This document shows, piece by piece, positions 1 to 5,450 of a DNA stretch of 6,266 nt; the first letter of the stretch is position 1; each line of letters starts with the position of its first letter. Where the stretch lies: contig JAEXGP010000029.1 in assembly GCA_023450775.1 (NCBI GenBank), positions 1 through 6,266 on the forward strand. Direction: 5' to 3'. This DNA comes from Actinomycetes bacterium. GTDB lineage: Bacteria; Actinomycetota; Acidimicrobiia; Acidimicrobiales; Microtrichaceae. Made by a program: the position numbers and the translations under genes. The notes beneath the pieces were generated by a model. That model saw nothing but the letters and a program-made list of their open reading frames with translations, ran no database searches and was not told the origin of the DNA.

Positions 1-412
1 CTTCAGGACCCGTGCGATCTCGGACCAGTGGATCGTGGCGGGGTGGCGGCTGGTGGTGACCAGGTCGAACGCGCTGTCGGCGAACGGGAGCGGCGGCGCC
101 TCGGCATCGGCGACCACGACGACTCCCAACGGGTGCAGGAGCGTGGTCGCCTTGGCGACGTTGGGCGGCCAGCCTTCGGTCGCGACCAGTGTGGGTGGGA
201 AGTTGTCGACCCCGGCACCGGCGAGGACTTCGCCGCCACCGGTCTGGATGTCCCAACGCAGCGGTGGCCGTGGACAGACGTTGACCGAGAAGCCGCTGAT
301 ACCCCCACGACGGACGTTCCTCGGTCGCGCGACCGTCGAGCCACGAGAAGTCCCAACCCTCGACCGAGGTTGCACTCGCTTCATCGATGAGTTCGTCGAA
401 CGTCCTCGCCAC
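1..412 (-). pseudogene. SAM-dependent methyltransferase, 5' part, frameshifted and cut by window edge
   Basis: This looks like a class I (Rossmann-fold) SAM-dependent methyltransferase of an actinobacterial family; its substrate is unknown. The GTG at 410-412 is the only start codon between an in-frame TGA (452-454) and the conserved N-terminal stretch, although no clear ribosome site precedes it. The first 53 codons give TFDELIDEA, then VEGWDFSWLDGRATEERPSW and a region ending TATAAL. One base later, in another frame, the protein resumes as DIQTGGGEVLAGA, the glycine-rich SAM-binding motif, followed by TEGWPPNVAKATTLLHPLG, VVVADAEAPPLPFADSAFDL, VTSRHPATIHW and EIARVLK at the left edge. The join needs removal of one C from the CCC at 252-254, so the gene is either inactivated or carries a sequencing error. 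It starts 59 bp after the DinB gene on the same strand and may share its transcript. The family call is fairly firm; pseudogene status is not. Confidence 0.72.
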
Positions 413-471
413 GTCGACATCAGACCACTGCGTCGGCTCGAAGAACCGGCATCACTCGCCTGCAGCGCTGC

Positions 472-1077
472 TCATTCGTCTCCGCCGGTCGGTTGCTTCT
501 GCGCGGCTGCGCGAGCCGCCGCCTCCACCTGCTCGAGAAATGTGGCGCGTTGCGCGTCGTCCTTCATCTGGACGTTGTCGAATCGCGGGAGCAGCCCAGC
601 GGACCCGTCGATGAGCTCTCGAAGCACGTCGGCGTGACCCGCGTGACGCTGTGTCTCTGCCGTGATGTGGACCAACACGTGGTGCAGCGTCACCGCTTCG
701 TCGCCCCACCAAGCAACCCGTCCCGGCGCATCTGGCGACAACTCGGCGATGGTGCCGTCGGCCAGCGACCACGCTCGTCGGGTGCCGTCGATGATCTCGG
801 CGCTCGTCCGATCCGCAGCCACCCAGAACTCGGCGTTCGGTCCGGTGCCGGAGATCAGCCACGACAGTGTCGGGTCAGTCGGCCGGTCGAACACCCCAGT
901 GAAGTAGCGGAGGTGTGAACAGGCGCTGTGCTTGACCAGGCCGAGCAGGTTCGTCCCACTCGGTGTCATCGGCCGCCGCATGTCGTACTCGCCGAGTCCG
1001 TCGAGCTTCCACAGCAGTGCGTCTCGAGCGTCGCGCAGGTAGCCGTGGAGCTCGGACACGACATCGTGAATGGTCAC
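472..1077 (-). CDS. DinB/DUF664 family protein (putative metal-dependent enzyme)
   Basis: A 201-residue DinB-superfamily protein of the DUF664 type: a four-helix bundle that usually binds a divalent metal through histidines. Relatives include mycothiol- or bacillithiol-dependent transferases, but many have no known reaction, so no substrate is assigned. Visible signatures are NLLGLVKHSACSHLRYF near residues 43-59, with a candidate ligand at His50, and HHVLVHITAETQRHAGHADV near 132-151, with candidate ligands among His137, His145 and His148. The C-terminus is a charged, alanine-rich helix. An ATG lies six codons upstream (1093-1095), but the GTG at 1075-1077 is preferred because a GGAGG (1086-1090) lies 8 nt before it; that ribosome site would fall inside the reading frame of the longer form. 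The gene is transcribed away from the copper operon and the methyltransferase fragment follows it. A cytoplasmic location is inferred, since no signal or membrane segment is seen. Confidence 0.87.
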   Translation of the reverse strand: MTIHDVVSELHGYLRDARDALLWKLDGLGEYDMRRPMTPSGTNLLGLVKHSACSHLRYFTGVFDRPTDPTLSWLISGTGPNAEFWVAADRTSAEIIDGTRRAWSLADGTIAELSPDAPGRVAWWGDEAVTLHHVLVHITAETQRHAGHADVLRELIDGSAGLLPRFDNVQMKDDAQRATFLEQVEAAARAAAQKQPTGGDE

Positions 1078-1085
1078 GTCAGCAT

Positions 1086-1090
1086 CCTCC
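1086..1090 (-). promoter_or_regulatory. Ribosome binding site that sets the DinB start
   Basis: The minus strand reads GGAGG here, 8 nt before the GTG at 1077. Its position decides in favour of this GTG over the ATG at 1095, which has no comparable site at a suitable distance. Confidence 0.6.
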
Positions 1091-1259
1091 CGCATGCGGT
1101 CATCGTCGCGTCCGCTGCCGCTCGCTGTACGGCATCGAGCCGGCTCCTACTCGCCTTCGATGTGAACGCCTGGGCCGGGCCCGGCTGCGCGGACCTGCCA
1201 AACGTCGATCTCGACCAGACCGTCGGCAGCACTCCACTTTCCGCGTTCTCGACGAACCC

Positions 1260-1286
1260 TTGACTCGATACCCCCAGGGGTATATT
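1260..1286 (+). promoter_or_regulatory. Promoter of the copper operon
   Basis: TTGACT (1260-1265) matches the -35 consensus at five of six positions, and TATATT (1281-1286) matches the -10 consensus at five of six. The 15-bp spacer is shorter than the usual 17; a weaker -10 two bases downstream would give 17. These A/T-rich hexamers stand out in very GC-rich sequence. The spacer is filled by the first G-tract palindrome, so a bound repressor would directly block RNA polymerase. Transcription would begin near 1293, leaving a leader of about 45 nt before the ATG at 1340. Confidence 0.7.
1268..1283. promoter_or_regulatory. CsoR-type operator 1 (G-tract palindrome)
   Basis: The sequence ATACCCCCAGGGGTAT has two perfect 7-bp inverted arms (ATACCCC / GGGGTAT) around a 2-bp centre. 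C-run/G-run palindromes flanked by TA are typical binding sites of CsoR/RcnR-family metal-sensing repressors, including actinobacterial copper-responsive CsoR. It lies between the -35 and -10 hexamers and runs into the -10, as expected for repression. No csoR gene is in the window, so the regulator is inferred. Confidence 0.72.
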
Positions 1287-1291
1287 CAAAG

Positions 1292-1306
1292 TACCACCCG
1301 GGGGTA
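1292..1306. promoter_or_regulatory. CsoR-type operator 2 (imperfect G-tract palindrome)
   Basis: TACCACCCGGGGGTA is a 15-bp inverted repeat with one mismatched pair (A1296 against G1302) around a central C. Its centre is about 23-24 bp downstream of the centre of operator 1, slightly more than two helical turns, and it covers the expected transcription start. It looks like a second, weaker site for the same CsoR-like regulator. Confidence 0.6.
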
Positions 1307-1339
1307 TTGAGTCCGGGTCGGTCTCAGGGGGAAGTCGCC

Positions 1340-2053
1340 ATGTCCACCACCATCGAAACCGCCATCCGTCCGGCCCGTCGGGGAACGTGGCTCTTGCCAT
1401 CTGCGGCAGCCGTCACGCTCTGGGCCACGTTCCAGCACCAGCCGGACGTGAACTCCCAGTTCACCGAGTGGGCCAGGTTCGTCACCACCGACACGTTCCT
1501 CGCCAACCATCTCATCGGCAGCATCATCGGCCAGGCCGTCTGGATCCTCGGCGCCGCGGCCCTCGCCGCCATCGCCATCACCAACGGCGGCCGAGTGCGC
1601 TCCGCAGTCGCCGGACTCGTCGCCATGACGCTGGGCAGTGCCGGACTCATCGCCGGCTTCGGCGTCGCAGCGTTCGCCCAGCCCGCCATCGGCCACCTGG
1701 AACTCGCCGGTGACGCCGGCGCCCACTCCGTCTACGACGACGTGTACGGGCTCCCGACCTTCGTGACCCTCATCGGCGGCGGCGCACTGTTCGCGGACGC
1801 CACGGTGCTCCTCGCCCGGTCGGCTGCGGCCATCGACGGCGTGCCCCGCTGGGCCGCCATCGCCTTCGGGTCCGCCGGTCCGCTCATCGGGTTCCTCGGC
1901 ATCGCAGTCGGAGCGATGCAGACCGTCGGATCGCTCGCTGCGCTGGCCGGCACCGTGGCCATCGCCATCGCCGTGCACCGCTTGAACCCCACCCGCGAAG
2001 CGGTTGGGATGGAGCCCACCGTCGGAGGAAGCGCCCATGTCCCCGTCGTCTGA
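1340..2053 (+). CDS. Unrecognised six-helix membrane protein, first gene of copper operon
   Basis: I do not recognise this 237-residue protein. It is strongly hydrophobic, with about six likely membrane helices near residues 17-31, 57-80, 88-113, 140-160, 170-193 and 195-213, and short polar ends. Between helices 1 and 2 lies FQHQPDVNSQFTEWARFVTT, probably an extracytoplasmic or cytoplasmic loop; the loop before helix 4 contains GDAGAHSVYDDVYG. Histidines (33, 57, 119, 129, 213) and scattered methionines could bind metal, but no known metal motif is present. The ATG at 1340 is chosen because AGGGGGAAG (1326-1334) precedes it; an upstream in-frame TTG at 1307 lies at the edge of operator 2 and near the likely transcription start. 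The gene follows the CsoR-like promoter directly and its last 17 bp overlap the ATPase start, suggesting translational coupling. A role in copper handling is inferred from context only. Confidence 0.88.
   Translation: MSTTIETAIRPARRGTWLLPSAAAVTLWATFQHQPDVNSQFTEWARFVTTDTFLANHLIGSIIGQAVWILGAAALAAIAITNGGRVRSAVAGLVAMTLGSAGLIAGFGVAAFAQPAIGHLELAGDAGAHSVYDDVYGLPTFVTLIGGGALFADATVLLARSAAAIDGVPRWAAIAFGSAGPLIGFLGIAVGAMQTVGSLAALAGTVAIAIAVHRLNPTREAVGMEPTVGGSAHVPVV
2024..2029 (+). promoter_or_regulatory. Ribosome binding site of the P1B ATPase gene
   Basis: GGAGGA lies inside the 3' end of the membrane-protein gene, 7 nt before the ATG at 2037. It supports that ATG over an in-frame TTG at 2004, and shows how translation of the two overlapping genes is probably linked. 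Confidence 0.7.
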
Positions 2054-4130
2054 CACCACCCGCCACGCCGCTCACGGCGGCGGCGTCGCGACCGTGCCGG
2101 CACCGGACGCCCACGGCGAGCACCGCCACGCCGACCACGCCGGACACGAGGGCCACGACAAGCACGCCGGTCACGACCCGGAGATGTTCCGCCGCCGGTT
2201 CTGGGTCTCGATGCTGCTCACGATCCCGCTGGTCGCGACCAGCCACATGATCATGGACTGGTTCGGCTACGAGCTGGACTTCCCAGGCATCGAATGGGTC
2301 GGACCGGTCCTCGGTTCGATCGTGTTCCTCTGGGGTGGCTGGCCGTTCCTCCAGGGCGGCTGGCGGGAGATCCGCGACCGCCAGCCTGGGATGATGCTGC
2401 TCATCTCGATGGCGATCACCGTCGCCTACGTGGCGTCGATGGTGACGAGCTTCGGCTGGTTCGACCTCGACTTCTGGTGGGAGCTCGCCGCTCTGGTCAC
2501 CATCATGCTGCTGGGCCACTGGCAGGAGATGAAGGCCATCGGCCAGGCCCGCGGCGCCCTCGCTGCGCTCGCTGAGCTGATCCCCGACGACGCCGAGATC
2601 GTCGAGAGCGACGGATCCGTCCGGACCGTGCCGATCAGCGACCTGGCCGTCGGCGACACCGTGCTGGTCCGCTCCGGCGGCCGCGTCCCCGCCGACGGCG
2701 AGATCGTCGACGGGGCCGCCGAGCTCGACGAGTCGATGATCACCGGCGAGTCCCGCCCGGTCGCCAAGACCGCCGGCGACAACGTCGTCGCCGGCACGGT
2801 CTCCTCCGACTCGTCGCTGCGGATCCGCGTCACCGCAGTCGGCGACGACACCGCGCTCGCGGGCATCCAGCGCATGGTCGCCGACGCCCAGGCCTCCAGC
2901 AGCCGAGCGCAGGTGCTCGCCGACCGTTTCGCCGCGCTCCTCTTCTACGTCGCGACCGCGGCGGCCCTGCTCACGTTCATCGTGTGGACGGCGATCGGCG
3001 ACGTCGACTCCGCCGTCGTCAAGACCGTCACCGTGCTGGTCATCGCCTGCCCCCACGCCCTCGGCCTCGCGATCCCCCTCGTCATCGCCATCTCCACCGC
3101 GGTGTCCGCCCGGGCAGGGATCCTCGTCAAGGACCGCCTCTCTCTCGAGCGGATGCGCACCATCGACGCCGTGCTGTTCGACAAGACCGGCACCCTCACC
3201 AAGGGCGCCCACGTCGTCACCGGCGTCGCCGCGGCAGACGGCACCTCCGAGGCCGACGTGGTCGGCATCGCAGGCGCCGTCGAGAGCGACAGCGAACACC
3301 CCCTGGCGCGAGCCATCACCACCTACGCCGCAGCCGCCGGCGCGCTGCCCGCTGCGTCGGACTTCCGGTCCCGGACCGGGCGCGGTGTCGAAGCCGTCGT
3401 CGACGGCGTCGGCTACTCCGTCGGCGGGCCCGCACTCCTGCGCGAGCTCAGCGCAGCGGTCCCCTCAGAGCTCGAGGCACCGACCAAGGAGTGGGCCGGC
3501 CGCGGCGCCGCGGTGCTGTACCTGTTCCGAGGGAACGACGTGATCGGCGCGTTCGCCCTCGAGGACGAGATCCGCCCCGAGGCCTCCCAGGCGGTCGGCG
3601 AGCTCAAGGACATGGGCATCGAAGTCGTCATGATCACCGGCGACGCCCAACAGGTCGCCGACGCCGTCGGCGCTGAGCTCGGCCTCGACCGCGTCGTGGC
3701 AGAAGTCCTCCCCGAGGACAAGGACCGCGCCGTTGCGGACCTCCAGCACCAGGGCCTGAAGGTCGCCATGGTCGGCGACGGCGTCAACGACGCTCCCGCT
3801 CTGGCCCGAGCCGACGTCGGCCTCGCGATCGGCGCCGGCACCGACGTCGCGATCGAGTCCGCCGGCGTCGTCCTCGCGTCCAGCGACCCCCGCTCGGTCA
3901 CCGGCGTCGTGCGCCTCTCCCGGGCGACCTACCGCAAGATGATCCAGAACCTGGCCTGGGCTGCTGGCTACAACGTCGTCGCCATCCCGCTCGCGGCCGG
4001 CGTCTTCGCGTGGGCCGGTCTCGACCTCTCGCCCGCAGTCGGCGCCATCTTGATGAGCCTCTCCACCATCGTCGTGGCGCTCAACGCCCAACTACTGCGG
4101 CGAGTCCAGCTGCAGCCCGTCGATCGATGA
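2037..4130 (+). CDS. copB: P1B-3-type copper-translocating ATPase (CopB-like)
   Basis: A 697-residue heavy-metal P-type ATPase that should use ATP to export copper across the cytoplasmic membrane. The N-terminus is His-rich (ten His between residues 10 and 46, with HGEHRHADHAGHEGH) and lacks the CxxC HMA domain. Helices 1-4 lie at about 55-72, 87-104, 119-137 and 145-162. The actuator carries TGES (236-239); helices 5-6 lie at about 298-355 with CPH at 338-340. The phosphorylation motif DKTGT has Asp382, the nucleotide domain has HP at 421-422, and TGD (534-536) and GDGVNDAP (580-587) follow. Helix 7 has YN(645-646)-x4-P651 and helix 8 has MSLST (673-677). CPH with these helix 7/8 residues and a His-rich tail is the CopB/P1B-3 pattern, linked to Cu(II) or Cu(I) export. 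All catalytic motifs are intact. Silver transport, as in some relatives, cannot be excluded. Confidence 0.96.
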   Translation: MSPSSDTTRHAAHGGGVATVPAPDAHGEHRHADHAGHEGHDKHAGHDPEMFRRRFWVSMLLTIPLVATSHMIMDWFGYELDFPGIEWVGPVLGSIVFLWGGWPFLQGGWREIRDRQPGMMLLISMAITVAYVASMVTSFGWFDLDFWWELAALVTIMLLGHWQEMKAIGQARGALAALAELIPDDAEIVESDGSVRTVPISDLAVGDTVLVRSGGRVPADGEIVDGAAELDESMITGESRPVAKTAGDNVVAGTVSSDSSLRIRVTAVGDDTALAGIQRMVADAQASSSRAQVLADRFAALLFYVATAAALLTFIVWTAIGDVDSAVVKTVTVLVIACPHALGLAIPLVIAISTAVSARAGILVKDRLSLERMRTIDAVLFDKTGTLTKGAHVVTGVAAADGTSEADVVGIAGAVESDSEHPLARAITTYAAAAGALPAASDFRSRTGRGVEAVVDGVGYSVGGPALLRELSAAVPSELEAPTKEWAGRGAAVLYLFRGNDVIGAFALEDEIRPEASQAVGELKDMGIEVVMITGDAQQVADAVGAELGLDRVVAEVLPEDKDRAVADLQHQGLKVAMVGDGVNDAPALARADVGLAIGAGTDVAIESAGVVLASSDPRSVTGVVRLSRATYRKMIQNLAWAAGYNVVAIPLAAGVFAWAGLDLSPAVGAILMSLSTIVVALNAQLLRRVQLQPVDR

Positions 4131-4153
4131 CCCCAGTGCTCGCCGAGGCCTGA
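4127..4153 (+). other. Eight-codon minicistron overlapping the ATPase stop
   Basis: The ATPase stop TGA (4128-4130) overlaps an ATG in the form ATGA. The ATG opens a frame of eight codons (MTPVLAEA) ending at TGA 4151-4153, two bases before the GTG start of the next gene. It could carry terminating ribosomes on to the next start, or be chance. No independent function is claimed. Confidence 0.25.
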
Positions 4154-4155
4154 TC

Positions 4156-4506
4156 GTGCGCTCCGTGAACGGCCGCCGGGTGTTCGCCGCTGCAGCACTG
4201 CTGACGCTCGCCTTCGGCGTGCTCGGCATGCACGTCGCGGCCGACCGCGGCGCCACGGCGCACGCCGAGCAATCCTCTCGCGAGTGCCACCACGACGGGT
4301 GCGCTCCGACCCCGGTGTCGAACCACGTCGGGGTTCTGTGCGTCGTCGCCGCCGCCGTCGCCATCGCGATCGCCGCGGTCGCTGTGCTGCGCCGAAGCAG
4401 CACGTTGCCCGTTGCGGCCGCGCCGTCGCGATGGCTGACCGGAGCCGACCTCGCCCAGCGGCTGTCAGGTCGGCGGTTCACGGAGCTCTGCGTCCTCCGC
4501 TGCTGA
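4156..4506 (+). CDS. DUF6153-like small membrane protein
   Basis: A 116-residue protein resembling DUF6153, an actinobacterial family of unknown function. A hydrophobic N-terminal segment (9-28) contains GVLGMH, a hallmark of the family as I recall it. A polar loop follows with ECHHDGC (Cys44, His45, His46, Cys49), then a second helix at about 58-78, a basic tail, and the C-terminal LCVLRC, also like family members. The Cys/His cluster between the helices could bind copper; this is inference. The GTG at 4156 has GAGG at 4145-4148 about 7 nt upstream. The gene lies 25 bp after the ATPase, so co-transcription is very likely. Both termini may be cytoplasmic with the Cys/His loop outside, or the first helix may be a signal peptide; the sequence does not decide. 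Confidence 0.75.
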   Translation: MRSVNGRRVFAAAALLTLAFGVLGMHVAADRGATAHAEQSSRECHHDGCAPTPVSNHVGVLCVVAAAVAIAIAAVAVLRRSSTLPVAAAPSRWLTGADLAQRLSGRRFTELCVLRC

Positions 4507-4573
4507 GTCGCGTCGATGGGACCGGGCCCGCACCCGGACGCCCGAACACGACCCAGATCTGAACAGGAGCACC

Positions 4574-5212
4574 ATGAACACCACCACGATCCGTCGCGTC
4601 GTCGCGGCGGTCGCCGTCCTCGCGCTCGCCGGGACGGCAGCCGCCTGCAGCAGCGACGACGACAGCAGCGGCCACGACGCCAACTCGGCCGCCTCCGAAC
4701 AGGCCCGCCCGGGCGACGTCAACGACGCCGACGTCGTGTTCGTCCGAAGGATGATCCCGCACCACCGTCAGGCCGTCGCCATGTCAGAGATGGTCATCGA
4801 GGCCGGAACCGATTCGGACACGATCGCCCTGGCCGAGCAGATCAAGGCGGCCCAGGGGCCGGAGATCGACCAGATGGCCACCTGGCTCGACGACTGGGGC
4901 GTTGCCGCCGACAGCATCGAGACCGAGGACCACGGCATGCACGGCGACGACTCGTCGGTGGACTCCTCGATGATGGAGGGCGCCGGAATGATGAGCAACG
5001 AGGAGATGGACAACCTGTCGGCCATGTCCGGGGCGGACCTCGAGTCGATGTTCCTCCAGATGATGATCCGCCACCACGAGGGCGCCATCGAGATGGCCCA
5101 GACCGAGCTCGAGGACGGCTCCAACGGCGACGTGCTCGCCCTTGCTCAGAACATCGTCGACACCCAGCAGGCCGAGATCGAGACGATGAGTTCGATGCTC
5201 AACGCGCGATGA
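4574..5212 (+). CDS. DUF305 lipoprotein, putative copper-binding envelope protein
   Basis: A 212-residue exported lipoprotein of the DUF305 family, whose members are often found with copper-resistance genes. The signal peptide (residues 1-24) has a basic start, a hydrophobic core and an imperfect lipobox AAAC with Cys25 as the probable lipidated residue. A disordered Ser/Asp linker follows. The domain has the two-half pattern of the family: RRMIPHHRQAVAMSEMV (58-74, His63-His64) and MMIRHHEGAIEMAQTEL (163-179, His167-His168), each with flanking methionines suited to copper binding. Between them lies a Met/His/acid-rich insert (DHGMHGDD near 119-126, then MMEGAGMM at 133-140). AGGAG (4565-4569) precedes the ATG. 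The gene is 67 bp after the DUF6153 gene and ends the operon. Binding or buffering copper on the outer face of the membrane is the likely role; the metal is inferred from family and context. Confidence 0.9.
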   Translation: MNTTTIRRVVAAVAVLALAGTAAACSSDDDSSGHDANSAASEQARPGDVNDADVVFVRRMIPHHRQAVAMSEMVIEAGTDSDTIALAEQIKAAQGPEIDQMATWLDDWGVAADSIETEDHGMHGDDSSVDSSMMEGAGMMSNEEMDNLSAMSGADLESMFLQMMIRHHEGAIEMAQTELEDGSNGDVLALAQNIVDTQQAEIETMSSMLNAR

Positions 5213-5218
5213 ACCCAT

Positions 5219-5254
5219 CGGGTGCCGGGCCGTCATCTGGCGGCCCGGCACCCG
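5219..5254 (+). terminator. Strong hairpin terminator of the copper operon
   Basis: A perfect 14-bp inverted repeat (CGGGTGCCGGGCCG and its complement) encloses the 8-nt loop TCATCTGG. It begins 6 bp after the DUF305 stop codon. No T-run follows, which is common for hairpin terminators in high-GC actinobacteria. Its symmetry means it could also stop transcription coming from the convergent gene on the right. Confidence 0.8.
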
Positions 5255-5307
5255 ACACTGAGCCGGCGTCCGGCAGCGACCGGCCAGCCGAGACCTGAGT
5301 GCGGCGC

Positions 5308-5363
5308 CGGCAGGAGCTGCTCGGCCGGACCCGGTCGAGCAGCTCGCCGACGGTCTCCTGCCG
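5308..5363. repeat. Compound inverted repeat between convergent genes, possible terminator
   Basis: Two inverted repeats are nested and share bases. The outer pair is CGGCAGGAG (5308-5316) with CTCCTGCCG (5355-5363); the inner is GAGCTGCTCG (5314-5323) with CGAGCAGCTC (5336-5345), leaving a 12-nt loop. The shared GAG at 5314-5316 can pair with only one partner at a time, so either an inner hairpin with a shortened outer stem or the full outer stem forms. It lies 88 bp past the end of the minus-strand gene, so it is most simply the terminator for that gene; the first hairpin (5219-5254) serves the opposite direction. Otherwise I see nothing definite in 5255-5450. Confidence 0.5.
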
Positions 5364-5450
5364 CGCGGTGAGCTCGGGAGGGAGGCGACATGCCTCGCGA
5401 ACGAGGTGATTGCGTGGCACCACGCCGACCGCCCGCACGTGAATCCAGGG

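Noticed and set aside
301..310. ATACCCCC-like half-site resembling the operon operators.
   Set aside because: It has no inverted partner and lies inside the methyltransferase coding region, where it encodes part of a conserved Trp-Gly-Tyr stretch.
1074..1400. Minus-strand frame spanning the promoter region and the start of the membrane-protein gene.
   Set aside because: It would cross the operators and the promoter, overlaps two better-supported genes, and has no recognisable protein motif.
2004..2036. TTG start giving the ATPase eleven extra residues.
   Set aside because: No ribosome site is suitably placed for it, while GGAGGA sits 7 nt before the ATG at 2037.
1884..3299. Long open frame on the minus strand (about 470 codons) opposite the ATPase gene.
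   Set aside because: It is antisense to a fully recognisable P1B ATPase, has low-complexity Asp/Gly/Arg/His composition, and is a GC-rich shadow frame.
5412..5425. Palindrome GCGTGGCACCACGC near the 3' end of the ABM-like gene.
   Set aside because: Six-bp arms with a two-base centre are expected by chance in GC-rich DNA, and there is no nearby promoter for it to control.
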